A DNA stretch of 9,239 nt from Nitrososphaeraceae archaeon (GCA_021155845.1 JAJNBK010000043.1:1-9239); one strand, 5' to 3'. Positions 1 through 6,149 are shown, counted from the stretch's first letter. The notes: generated by a model from the sequence alone, not told the origin. Numbers and translations are program-made.

Positions 1-184
1 CGACATAGAGACAGGTCCAGATGGATTTCTATATGTTCTGACACATGATAGAGAAACAGGTGATGGAAATCTCTATAGAATAGTGTTAGGAGCATCAGGA
101 GCTCCTGATACTACTACTCCTCCTCCAATAATAGAAGAAACACCACCAGAAGAGGATGAAGAGGATGAAGAGGATGAAGAGTAA
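1..184 (+). CDS. PQQ-dependent sugar (aldose/sorbosone-type) dehydrogenase, C-terminal end only
   Basis: The reading frame is open from the window edge (first full codon at 2) to TAA at 182-184, so only about 60 C-terminal residues are visible. The stretch DIETGPDGFLYVLT followed by NLYRI is the last blade motif of the glucose/sorbosone dehydrogenase beta-propeller family. Known members oxidise sugars outside the membrane using pyrroloquinoline quinone; the substrate here cannot be told. After the propeller the chain becomes a Thr/Pro linker (DTTTPPP) and ends in a strongly acidic tail of repeated Glu-Glu-Asp. No C-terminal membrane anchor is visible. The family call is fairly secure from the propeller motif, but the catalytic and cofactor residues lie outside the window. 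Confidence 0.8.
   Translation, partial: DIETGPDGFLYVLTHDRETGDGNLYRIVLGASGAPDTTTPPPIIEETPPEEDEEDEEDEE
149..181 (+). repeat. Nine-base tandem repeat encoding an acidic Glu-Glu-Asp tail
   Basis: The unit GAAGAGGAT occurs three times in perfect tandem (149-175), followed by a partial copy GAAGAG just before the TAA stop. It encodes EED repeats. An exact 9-base repeat can change length by slippage without shifting frame, so tail length may vary between strains. Confidence 0.9.
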
Positions 185-467
185 GACTAGTCCTTCTTAC
201 AACTAATAAGAAATACGTTGCTATCTAATAATAATAATAAATCGCCTTACCTACTTCCCAAAGAAAGTTGGCAGTAGACTACTACTCCTAACTGGGCCAC
301 ACCTATGGTACATGTGATTTTCAGGATTTAGCGGTGTGTATTCTTTTGCCTTGTTGATTTACAATTTGGTCATCGAACATAATCGGCCTGTCGCAATAGA
401 AACATTTGGAGTTATTATTCACATAAAGAATTAACCGGCGTCAACTAGAAGTCAACTAAATAAATAA
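185..467. other. Intergenic stretch without a recognisable gene
   Basis: This holds a short TAA-rich repeat near 226-241 and no convincing ORF. On the reverse strand a stop-free run of about 40 codons (roughly 250-365) contains an NKAKEYTPLNPEN-like segment. It has no start codon, and runs of that length are expected by chance in DNA this AT-rich. No tRNA or hairpin terminator was seen after the sugar dehydrogenase. Confidence 0.5.
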
Positions 468-491
468 ATGAATAGTCAACTATCAGACGCC
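437..491. repeat. Three GTCAACTA direct repeats inside a GGCGTC/GACGCC inverted repeat
   Basis: GTCAACTA occurs at 440-447, 451-458 and 475-482. The cluster is bracketed by GGCGTC (437-442) and its exact reverse complement GACGCC (486-491). The third copy overlaps codons 3-5 of the small frame beginning with ATG at 468. Clustered short direct repeats just before a start are typical of regulator binding sites. That role is inference, since the neighbouring gene appears broken. Confidence 0.55.
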
Positions 492-724
492 GCAGCGCAA
501 GAAAACGATCAAGGAAGTATACAGTGAACTCGTTGATCAGATTTACAGGGCCAACATTCACTTCCATCTGAGCAAAAAGATTTCATGCATAGATATACAA
601 TCAAGACAAAACTATGCATCCCACAGTTACCGATGGAAACATCAAAGTTGTGGGAATCGGCGATTTTCCTTGGATAGTTGAAGATGATTTGTACGAAAAA
701 TTGAGAAATGAATATATCCATTAA
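468..724 (+). pseudogene. Possible small gene broken by two frameshifts
   Basis: Three protein-like segments follow each other in successive frames. The first begins MNSQLSDAAAQENDQ (ATG at 468, stop at 525-527). The second contains EVYSELVDQIYRANIHFH, from about 514, and has no start of its own. The third begins MHPTVTDGNIKVVGIGDF (ATG at 614, TAA at 722-724). One extra base at each junction would explain the order, giving a protein of about 80 residues. No family is recognised. Alternatives are three unrelated chance frames, or a genuine 36-residue protein from 614. The reverse-strand ORF over 509-739 looks like a shadow. Confidence 0.35.
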
Positions 725-905
725 AAAGAGATTAACCATTCGGTAGCAGCAGGCATATTACTACTAATACTACTCTTGATAAAGATTTAACCAAATTTTT
801 TTCGAAGTATTATAGAATGAGTTCAAATATAAGTCGCAGACCAATAAAGGCATATAGATTAGTCAATACACCGCAGAGTAGAGCTGGTGCTAATAAACCT
901 GCAGC

Positions 906-1189
906 TTATGCTCTTATATCATTATTAGATATCGTAATCTCTAGAGTAATTTTATCTCCTGTTTTTATATCAAGGTCTTCATACTCTCTTGTAGTCATTT
1001 TAAAGGTGGTAGATCCTGATGTTATATTGTTCCTATCGCCACGAAATGCGCCTTCTATTGCATCAGATATTTTCTTTGGTAAATTCTTCAAATCGTCTAA
1101 TGAAGTAATAGGTATGGCCGCTACTCCAAAAGGATTTTCGGGGAATCCTGAGAAGTCTCAATTTTTGAGACAATAAACTCCTTCTTCAT
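906..1189 (-). pseudogene. Small conserved archaeal-type protein, frameshifted
   Basis: The reverse strand starts with ATG at 1189 (MKKEFIVSKIETSQDSP) and soon meets a TAG. One base over, the frame continues as ENPFGVAAIPITSLDDLKN and runs to TAA at 906-908. The late part, with REYEDLDIKTGDKITLEIT, reads like the C-terminal beta-barrel end of a small protein family that I associate with ammonia-oxidising archaea; this is from memory and unverified. One added C in the CCCC run near 1138-1141 would rejoin the frames into about 95 residues. The N-terminal strand region also looks shorter than I would expect, so a deletion may accompany the shift. No molecular function is known to me. The forward ORF over 817-1176 is its antisense. 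Confidence 0.6.
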
Positions 1190-1234
1190 ATATATACAAC
1201 AATCTAATCCATTTACACAAATATAGACCTTATT

Positions 1235-1242
1235 TATTTAAA
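1235..1242 (-). promoter_or_regulatory. TATA-like box for the broken reverse-strand gene
   Basis: On the reverse strand TTTAAATA lies about 46-53 bases before ATG 1189. This would give a short leader of about 20 bases if transcription starts some 25 bases downstream of the box. No Shine-Dalgarno site precedes the ATG. Confidence 0.35.
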
Positions 1243-1497
1243 ATATTTTAGACTCTTCTATTGGCGTATTTTCGAGAACACATTAAGGCGATGATCATAA
1301 TATACGCACTTTCAATGTTATAATAGCACGATTCAAAATTTCTTATCTCTTGCATCCTAAAGCAATCAAAGATATTCCATAGATAACTATGCTCTAATGA
1401 TTGTTTTAATTAAGAAATGATTGTAATCAAATCCCAATAGTTCAAATATCAATATATTTTATTTTAGTGTTTGAATTGATTTATGTATTTGATGAAT

Positions 1498-1620
1498 TTA
1501 CCTTCTTTTAGTGGAGGTAGTTAAAGTATACTGAACCCATCTACCAGCAAGGTTCAAATTCCTCTGAACCCTTCCGACTGTATCTTTGTATTTCTTGTAA
1601 ATTTTGTATTCTAATCGAAT
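1498..1620 (-). pseudogene. Possible C-terminal coding fragment
   Basis: A reverse-strand frame without a start codon reads through YKKYKDTVGRVQRNLNLAG and RWVQYTLTTSTKRR to TAA at 1498-1500. It begins directly after a TAG. The mix of basic, aromatic and small residues looks protein-like. However, 40-codon open runs arise by chance at this base composition, so the call is weak. No family is recognised. Confidence 0.25.
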
Positions 1621-2071
1621 CTAGTAATAATAGACAAGAAATCATAGTTTTGAATTAGTCGCAACTATTACAATACTGAACCAAGCTCCGATACATTCTA
1701 ACCTACAATCATAACCCTTGTAATGATATTGTGATTCCGAGGTTAGAAGGTAATAGAGGTGTAACATTTGTAGTTTATTTGGCTGAACAAACATTCAGAG
1801 AATAGAAACCATAAGTGAAAATGCATAAACTGACTCTTCTCATAGCTTAACACTAAATGAAACCCGAGCTGCAGGCCTGGAAGGAAGGAAGGAGTAAAAA
1901 GCTTACTCGTAACCATTGACAATATACACATAAAGAAAATCATTTTGGCACTCTACTGAAGAATGGTATAGGTTTTTTTGTCAAGGCGTCACAGGATAAT
2001 CGACTGACTTGAGCGGCATTAGATCTATGAAAGCTTTAAGATATGTAGCACGTAGCAAGGTTGGTAATAGA

Positions 2072-2075
2072 GGAG
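2072..2075 (+). promoter_or_regulatory. Shine-Dalgarno-like GGAG that decides the nitroreductase start
   Basis: GGAG ends six bases before ATG 2082, so that ATG is preferred to the in-frame TTG at 2061. A CTTTAAGATA element near 2034-2043 is a possible TATA box. It overlaps a 17-codon upstream frame (ATG 2027, stop 2078-2080, beginning MKALRYVARSK) that ends just before the nitroreductase ATG. Confidence 0.45.
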
Positions 2076-2081
2076 AATGAC

Positions 2082-2459
2082 ATGGATACTTTTGAAAGTA
2101 TAGCAACAAAGCTTGAAGTAAGAGAATATAGTCCACAGGATATTCCGTCGGATATAAGACTAAAGGTACTTGAGGCTGCTAGACTAACAGGCACTGGTCT
2201 CAACACTCAACACTGGCGATTTATCCTAGTGGAGAACAAAGACAATCTCAAGAAGCTGGCAGAGGATAGTACAAGCGGGCTGTTTACAGGACTAAAGGAA
2301 GGAAAACTTCGAAATGACTTTGTAATCCCAAAAGAGCTGAGTCCCACAATCATAGTAGGCTTTGGATATCCAGCAAGGAAGTTGACAGGTAAGAGAAAGA
2401 ATCGTCTGCCACTTGACGAACTAGTTCATTATGAAAAATATGGCAACTCCAAAAGATAG
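2082..2459 (+). CDS. Nitroreductase-family flavoprotein, apparently missing its middle
   Basis: The 125-residue product has the N-terminal nitroreductase pattern: R14, then EAARLTGTGLNTQHWRF at 31-47, which in the family contributes to FMN binding. It also has the C-terminal part, with DFVIPKELSPTIIVGFGYPA at 79-98 followed by GKRKNR at 103-108. Full-length members are usually about 165-200 residues. Here the N-terminal half ends at DSTSG (62-66) and passes directly into LFTGLKEG (67-74). The intervening stretch, the central hydrophobic strand and the helix of the dimer core, seems to be absent. The join keeps the frame, consistent with a deletion between two similar Ser-Gly sites. FMN binding and dimerisation are therefore doubtful; it may be an expressed remnant. 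It also ends with NSKR just after the YEKYGN region, and no partner gene is adjacent. Confidence 0.65.
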   Translation: MDTFESIATKLEVREYSPQDIPSDIRLKVLEAARLTGTGLNTQHWRFILVENKDNLKKLAEDSTSGLFTGLKEGKLRNDFVIPKELSPTIIVGFGYPARKLTGKRKNRLPLDELVHYEKYGNSKR

Positions 2460-3109
2460 TTGGAATAGAGAAATATATTTAGCCCGTCCAAATTTCTACT
2501 ATGTTTATAATGTATCATTAGTTTCAGGTAGATCTTGTTTTTTGCCTTGGATAATAACAAATCCAAACCTAGCAGCAGATAACAGGTATTCTGAAGATAT
2601 CTTGTCCCAATTATAATTCGAATTATCCTTCGGAATCTCCTAAATTCCAGTTGAATTATAATGATATAACTCTAGAGGGACGGAAGTCACTGGGGTAAAT
2701 TCCTTTATGAGGTTAGTCTCAGCCGCCAAAATATCATCAGATTGCAGAGCAGCAAGTAGCAACTGCAAATACGGCTACCAATGAAACTCATGTGTATCAA
2801 GTAATTGTACAATTAGCTAAACAAATAGGTCCGATAGGAAGTAAATAACATCCGGAATAAATAACATACGTACAAGAAATCATCAGATAACTTCCAAATT
2901 TAATATGTATCCTTTTGATACTGTATCATAATGATTACTTTATTTTGTACCACCGGTAGTAGTATCTGCTGATAGTAATGTCGTACAAATTATAGAACAA
3001 ACTATAGAAGAGAAAGATAGCATTAGTAAAATGTATCAGAATCAGTAGTCTATAAAGCTATTGCAATACCATTATTTGTACTGTGGTTTTGATAAGAAAT
3101 CACTATAAC
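2460..3109. other. Gene-poor stretch with weak coding traces
   Basis: Two start-less forward fragments look mildly protein-like. One, at 2717-2848, contains THVYQVIVQLAKQIGPIG and ends in TAA. The other, at 2935-3048, contains VVQIIEQTIEEKDSISK and ends in TAG. Either could be the end of an eroded gene, but neither has a start or a recognised family, and chance cannot be excluded. The forward ORF at 2431-2616 overlaps the nitroreductase end and has no recognisable motif. Confidence 0.35.
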
Positions 3110-3117
3110 TATTAAAA
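3110..3117 (+). promoter_or_regulatory. TATA-like box of the hydrolase gene
   Basis: TATTAAAA lies 28-36 bases before ATG 3146, the spacing expected for a leaderless or nearly leaderless archaeal transcript. No Shine-Dalgarno motif stands before the ATG, which supports this arrangement. Confidence 0.5.
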
Positions 3118-3145
3118 ACCATTATACCACAATGAATAACGATTA

Positions 3146-4018
3146 ATGAAGCAATTACAGTTAGTATTGATTCTAGTCGTTGTGCTAACACCTGTTTTTA
3201 TACTCTTAGAGCCCTTAGAGTTAGCACAAGCACAACATGGAACAACAAAAACGTCAATACCAACAATAATGACGATTTCAAGTGCTAGCAACAATTTTAA
3301 CAGTAGTTCCAATATACAAACAATACAAAATACGACGGTGAACTATTACGACAATGCTTCAGGATATCTTGTATATCCTGTTCCTAATCCAAATAACAAT
3401 ACTCAAAAACTTCCTGCAGTAATTATGATTCACGAGAATAGGGGACTAAATGATAATATCAAGGATACTGCAGATCTATTATCTAGACAGGGCTATGTAG
3501 TATTAGCAGTTGATTTATTTGAAGGAGAAGTAACCACAGATCCCAATCGTGCTAGGGAGTTATCGTCTGCTGTAAGAAACAATCCTGGTATTGCTATTGA
3601 AAACATGAAGTCTGCAGTAAGATATCTAACTTCGCTTGAAAATGTTAATGGTTCTAGGATAGCCTCTTTAGGATGGTGCTTTGGCGGAGCTCAATCATTA
3701 CAATTGGCATTAAATAGTGAAGAACATCCACTGGCTGCTACCGTAATATATTATGGTAATTTAGTAAATGACACACAGACACTTTCTAAGATTAAGTGGC
3801 CTGTCCTTGGCATATTTGGTGATCAGGACCAATCAATACCTGTTGACTCAGTAATGCAATTTGAACAGGCTTTAAATGAAATTGGTATAATAAATGAAAT
3901 TTACATCTATCCAGGCGTAGGACATGCATTTGCAAATCCTTCTGGTGACAATTATGCTCCAGAAGAGACAGCTGATGCATGGAAAAAGACCCTGACATTC
4001 TTAGGAAAGTATACATAG
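3146..4018 (+). CDS. Exported dienelactone hydrolase-family enzyme (alpha/beta hydrolase)
   Basis: The 290-residue protein begins with a signal peptide: K2, a hydrophobic run at 6-21, and a likely cleavage near AQA 27-29. An Asn/Ser/Thr-rich linker runs to about residue 65, and the hydrolase domain covers roughly 70-288. Family landmarks are all present: the HENRGL oxyanion/Glu segment (96-101, with E97), the nucleophile elbow GWCFGG with C178, the acid D228 in GDQDQSIP, and H260 in GVGHAF. Known relatives hydrolyse dienelactone or other esters and lactones with a Cys-Asp-His triad; the substrate here is unknown. Cytosolic dienelactone hydrolases are about 230-250 residues, so the extra length is the export signal and linker. 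A four-helix membrane protein follows 15 bases downstream, suggesting one transcript. The frame is clean and complete. It most probably acts outside the membrane. Confidence 0.88.
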   Translation: MKQLQLVLILVVVLTPVFILLEPLELAQAQHGTTKTSIPTIMTISSASNNFNSSSNIQTIQNTTVNYYDNASGYLVYPVPNPNNNTQKLPAVIMIHENRGLNDNIKDTADLLSRQGYVVLAVDLFEGEVTTDPNRARELSSAVRNNPGIAIENMKSAVRYLTSLENVNGSRIASLGWCFGGAQSLQLALNSEEHPLAATVIYYGNLVNDTQTLSKIKWPVLGIFGDQDQSIPVDSVMQFEQALNEIGIINEIYIYPGVGHAFANPSGDNYAPEETADAWKKTLTFLGKYT

Positions 4019-4033
4019 ATGTTGTAAAAAACC

Positions 4034-4438
4034 ATGACAAATAGAATATTGTACTATGCGGCAGCTGCAACTACTGCAATAGCTGGAATATTGCACCTTT
4101 CATTGGTACCAGATATAATTGGAAGAAACCTAAATTCTGGAGTATTTTTTCTCATTTCTGGAATAGCCCAAATATTTTGGGTCATACCTATGCTAAAGCG
4201 ATGGGGAAGAACTTGGTATTATATTGGAATAGCAGGTACTATAATATTGATAATAATGTGGGTAATGACAAGAATACCTGGAAATCCTATTACAGGTAGA
4301 GGAGGACCTATTAGTGAAATGGCTGTTGCAATTGAAGTATTTCAGGTTGCATATATAATAATAACAGCAATAATAATTGCTAAAGAATCAAGAAGTAGTA
4401 TTAGTCAGACAATCAAAGACGAAAGGTTGAATAGATAG
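4034..4438 (+). CDS. Four-helix integral membrane protein, function unknown
   Basis: This 134-residue protein starts 15 bases after the hydrolase stop and is probably co-transcribed with it. No promoter or Shine-Dalgarno site is evident in the gap. Hydrophobic segments at about 5-24, 36-54, 61-79 and 98-116 predict four membrane helices. A short charged tail follows from 117. Polar residues sit within or at the edges of the helices: H21 in GILHLSLVP, Q46, R80 in TRIPGNP, E101 and Q104. Such residues may bind a ligand, metal or haem, or line a path, but nothing decides between these. The loop with RIPGNPITGRGGP (80-92) is rich in Gly and Pro. I do not recognise a named family with certainty. 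The neighbouring exported hydrolase suggests a shared role at the membrane surface. Confidence 0.75.
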   Translation: MTNRILYYAAAATTAIAGILHLSLVPDIIGRNLNSGVFFLISGIAQIFWVIPMLKRWGRTWYYIGIAGTIILIIMWVMTRIPGNPITGRGGPISEMAVAIEVFQVAYIIITAIIIAKESRSSISQTIKDERLNR

Positions 4439-4513
4439 TTGAACACATCAGCAGTCGCATCAACCTATTTCTATTAACCTAAGTCAATACTCGACTACAA
4501 CGATAATTACAAT

Positions 4514-4600
4514 CTATAATTTCAGTTTCATCATTTCATTTTTATAAATTTGATGTCTTTTTTGAAAGTCTTTGCCACATAGTTCTAGATATGCATCCAT
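4514..4600 (-). CDS. Possible 28-residue leaderless small protein
   Basis: The reverse strand encodes a short, highly charged, helix-prone peptide beginning MDAYLELCGKDFQKRHQ and ending in Lys/Met/Leu residues before TAG. A TATA-like TTTATACT lies 29-37 bases before the ATG, the right spacing for leaderless transcription. The frame remains open upstream without another ATG. The single Cys is C8. No family is recognised. It may be a real microprotein, the end of an eroded gene, or chance. The well-placed promoter is the main argument for reality. Confidence 0.35.
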   Translation of the reverse strand: MDAYLELCGKDFQKRHQIYKNEMMKLKL

Positions 4601-4628
4601 ATTAACAGGCTGAACTTCCAATGCCAAG

Positions 4629-4637
4629 AGTATAAAG
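4629..4637 (-). promoter_or_regulatory. TATA-like box for the 28-residue reverse ORF
   Basis: The reverse strand reads CTTTATACT here, 29-37 bases before ATG 4600. It lies too close (about 9-17 bases) to the forward ATG 4646 to serve that gene. Confidence 0.4.
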
Positions 4638-4645
4638 ATAAAACC

Positions 4646-4967
4646 ATGACGATAGCAATAGCAACATATGAACAATTAGAACATACAAAATAATTAAATC
4701 GCTTAAAGAAATTGGATTAGAAGTACCTTTTCCCGTTCAGGAAGCGGCTATACTTCTTTTATATTAAAGAGTTTAGACGTAATAGGTCAAGAACACATAC
4801 GTTCTGGGGAAGACTGCTGCTTTTTCTATTCCAATATAATGAAAATTAAATGTAGCAGTCCTATTCAAGCACTAATACATCTTCTAACAAAGAAGTTGGC
4901 AGTAGAAGTATCAAATGGGATTAATAAATTTGGAAAAAGATACCAGCATAGAACATTTACCCTCTAA
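4646..4967 (+). pseudogene. Forward gene of about 100 codons broken by two frameshifts
   Basis: Three successive frames carry protein-like sequence in one order. The first is ATG 4646 with MTIAIATYEQLEHTK to TAA 4691-4693. The second contains YKIIKSLKEIGLEVPFPVQE, with a stop near 4765. The third contains ILKSLDVIGQEHIRSGEDCC and SPIQALIHLLTKKLAVEV, to TAA at 4965-4967. Each step moves the frame by one base in the same direction, consistent with two single-base deletions. Rejoined, the product would be about 100 residues, with helix-rich ends and a Cys-Cys pair in the middle; a small regulator or adaptor is conceivable but unsupported. No family is recognised. Individual fragments could be chance; the ordered chain makes a decayed gene more likely. 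Confidence 0.45.
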
Positions 4968-5112
4968 GAATAGACAAGCAGAGAGAATATCATAATCATT
5001 AACAGTAACAATAGAAATGGGATGATACCTATAGACACAGTGATAATATTTGGCACCAAACTTCAGATAAGTAATATGCATATATCTCTATATTGTAATT
5101 CTCTTGTTCTCC

Positions 5113-5120
5113 TTTTATAT
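5113..5120 (+). promoter_or_regulatory. TATA-like box of the zinc-ribbon membrane protein gene
   Basis: TTTTATAT lies 23-30 bases before ATG 5143, with no Shine-Dalgarno motif between them. This fits a leaderless archaeal transcript. Confidence 0.5.
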
Positions 5121-5142
5121 TTGACAACAGACAATACTTACA

Positions 5143-5448
5143 ATGCATGATCAAGAATATCTTTCACAGCACTTGTTATGGATTGGTATCTCATTTGGTA
5201 TCGTCTTTGCTATTTTATCATATATACCCTTTCCTTTTTCTATACCAATCGCCATAGTATCTTTTTTTATTATGATCTTTTACATAAGAAAAAAAGTAGT
5301 AAAAAAAATTAACAGCAGAGCAAGAATGTTTGGAAGTAGCAATAATACTAATCAGTCTTTAAACTATTATTGTATGGCTTGTGGAACAAAACATAACGAT
5401 GCAGCTTGCCCTAGATGCGGTTCAAAGATGAAAAGAGTTGGATCTTGA
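5143..5448 (+). CDS. Two-helix membrane protein with a C-terminal zinc ribbon
   Basis: This 101-residue protein has two hydrophobic segments, at about 11-27 and 31-48, separated by a Pro-rich turn (YIPFPFSIP, 27-35). A strongly basic stretch (RKKVVKK, 49-55) then places the C-terminus on the cytoplasmic side by the positive-inside rule. After a Ser/Asn linker comes a compact zinc ribbon: C77-x2-C80, then C89-x2-C92, in YYCMACGTKHNDAACPRC, closed by GSKMKRVG. The four cysteines should bind one zinc. Similar ribbons occur in many small archaeal proteins and usually mediate protein or nucleic-acid contacts; a specific role is unknown. The gene has its own promoter and a T-run about 100 bases after the stop, so it appears to be monocistronic. 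The frame is complete. Confidence 0.8.
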   Translation: MHDQEYLSQHLLWIGISFGIVFAILSYIPFPFSIPIAIVSFFIMIFYIRKKVVKKINSRARMFGSSNNTNQSLNYYCMACGTKHNDAACPRCGSKMKRVGS

Positions 5449-5548
5449 TATGATTTGATTATATCTTTGAATTCAATTTGTATTAGCTATTTTAATGTAG
5501 ACACAATTGTTAGATTATTATTATTTAACATCACTTTTTGAACCAACC

Positions 5549-5557
5549 TTTTTTTTT
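5549..5557 (+). terminator. T-rich terminator after the zinc-ribbon gene
   Basis: A run of nine T residues, extended by further T/C-rich sequence, lies about 100 bases after the stop of the forward gene. Archaeal RNA polymerase can stop at T-runs without a hairpin; no strong stem precedes this one. Confidence 0.45.
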
Positions 5558-5565
5558 CTCTTTCT

Positions 5566-6095
5566 TTATGAAGCATCCTTATTTGAAGTTACAAGAGTAG
5601 CTTCCACCCATTCGTTAAGAGTATCTGCTCTCTATTGATTTTGAATTTCTTAAATATCACAGGAGTAATGTTCCTATTTATTTAGCTCTTTCATTATCAT
5701 TATCTCTTTGTCATTTTTATATGACCATGTCTTTCCAAATTCTTATCACCAAATATTTTATATTAAGGAAACTCTTTGACGTCCAAAGGAAATGTTCCTG
5801 CTACTTATGCCTATATTAAATCATTGAGACGAGTCAGCAATCTTTTCGTTATACTTTGCCTCCTGAGTTGACTCTTCTAAAAGAATGTATGCTCTATAGG
5901 TCTGTCAATTTCTTTCTGTGTCTGAATCCCCATTATATTCTCTATTCGTGATTCTCCTTTCAATAACTTCATAAGTGTCATTTCTTCTTGACGGCTATAA
6001 GCTGAATTTCATACTGCAATAACAGCTCCCATTAGAAACGATATCAATGCAATAGCACTGATTAATGTGTATCTAAAAATTCTATATTTTTTAAA
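5566..6095 (-). pseudogene. Eroded reverse-strand membrane-anchored protein
   Basis: The reverse strand carries an ordered chain of protein-like pieces interrupted by stops and shifts. First is a membrane helix, RYTLISAIALISFLMGAVIA (about 6080-6012), ended by TGA at 6009-6011. In the same frame follows NSAYSRQEEMTLMKLLKGES and IQTQKEIDR, to TAG at 5877-5879. A shifted frame has AYILLEESTQEAKYNEKIAD, to TGA at 5821-5823. Then come AGTFPLDVKEFP, a TAA, and YKIFGDKNLERHGHIKMTKR. The last piece is ADTLNEWVEATLVTSNKDAS, to TAA at 5566-5568. Together they outline a protein of about 170 residues with an N-terminal anchor and an outside domain. No start ATG remains before the helix. No family is recognised. 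The number of lesions argues for a true pseudogene rather than one sequencing error. Confidence 0.55.
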
Positions 6096-6101
6096 TTATA
6101 C

Positions 6102-6123
6102 TTGACAGAAATTTGACAGAAAT
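6102..6123. repeat. Perfect 11-base tandem repeat TTGACAGAAAT x2
   Basis: TTGACAGAAAT occupies 6102-6112 and again 6113-6123 without a gap. It sits immediately upstream, on the reverse strand, of a TATA-like TATAATTT (6093-6100) in front of the eroded membrane protein. An 11-base spacing is about one helical turn, so a dimeric regulator could contact both copies. That is inference. Confidence 0.7.
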
Positions 6124-6129
6124 CTCTAT

Positions 6130-6149
6130 AGAGTATACACATATACTCT
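6130..6149. repeat. Short perfect inverted repeat AGAGTAT/ATACTCT
   Basis: Seven-base arms at 6130-6136 and 6143-6149 pair perfectly around a six-base loop (ACACAT). It could be a hairpin or an operator between the eroded reverse gene and the AT tract. Confidence 0.6.

Larger units (their letters stand above)
1190..2060. other. Long gene-poor stretch
   Basis: No intact gene is supported. It contains the reverse-strand coding fragment at 1498-1620, a small perfect inverted repeat GGTTCA/TGAACC with an 8-base loop near 1551-1570, a GGAA triplet repeat near 1878-1890, and a T7 run near 1973-1979. The reverse-strand ORF at 1743-1943 is composed mostly of Phe, Leu and Ser without a recognisable motif and is treated as chance. 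Part of the inverted repeat resembles a tRNA T-loop (GGTTCAAATTCC), but no tRNA cloverleaf can be built around it. Confidence 0.5.

Noticed and set aside
509..739. 76-codon reverse ORF, Phe/Ile/Cys rich
   Set aside because: It lies opposite hydrophilic, protein-like forward segments and has no motif or promoter.
817..1176. 119-codon forward ORF beginning MSSNISRRPIKAYR
   Set aside because: It is antisense to the better-supported reverse gene at 906-1189, whose rejoined sequence reads like a genuine small archaeal protein. The downstream part of the reverse frame (905-810) also looks like a membrane helix, but it has no start and was not called.
1536..1580. tRNA-like T-loop (GGTTCAAATTCC)
   Set aside because: The five-base T-stem does not pair and no acceptor, D or anticodon arm can be built around it.
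1743..1943. 66-codon reverse ORF with hydrophobic start
   Set aside because: Composition is mostly Phe, Leu and Ser with no recognisable domain; runs of this length are expected by chance in AT-rich DNA.
3112..3312. 66-codon reverse ORF over the hydrolase signal region
   Set aside because: Shadow of the signal peptide and linker of the clear forward gene.
3792..4070. 92-codon reverse ORF spanning the hydrolase end
   Set aside because: Antisense to the part encoding the catalytic Asp and His of the hydrolase; no independent support.
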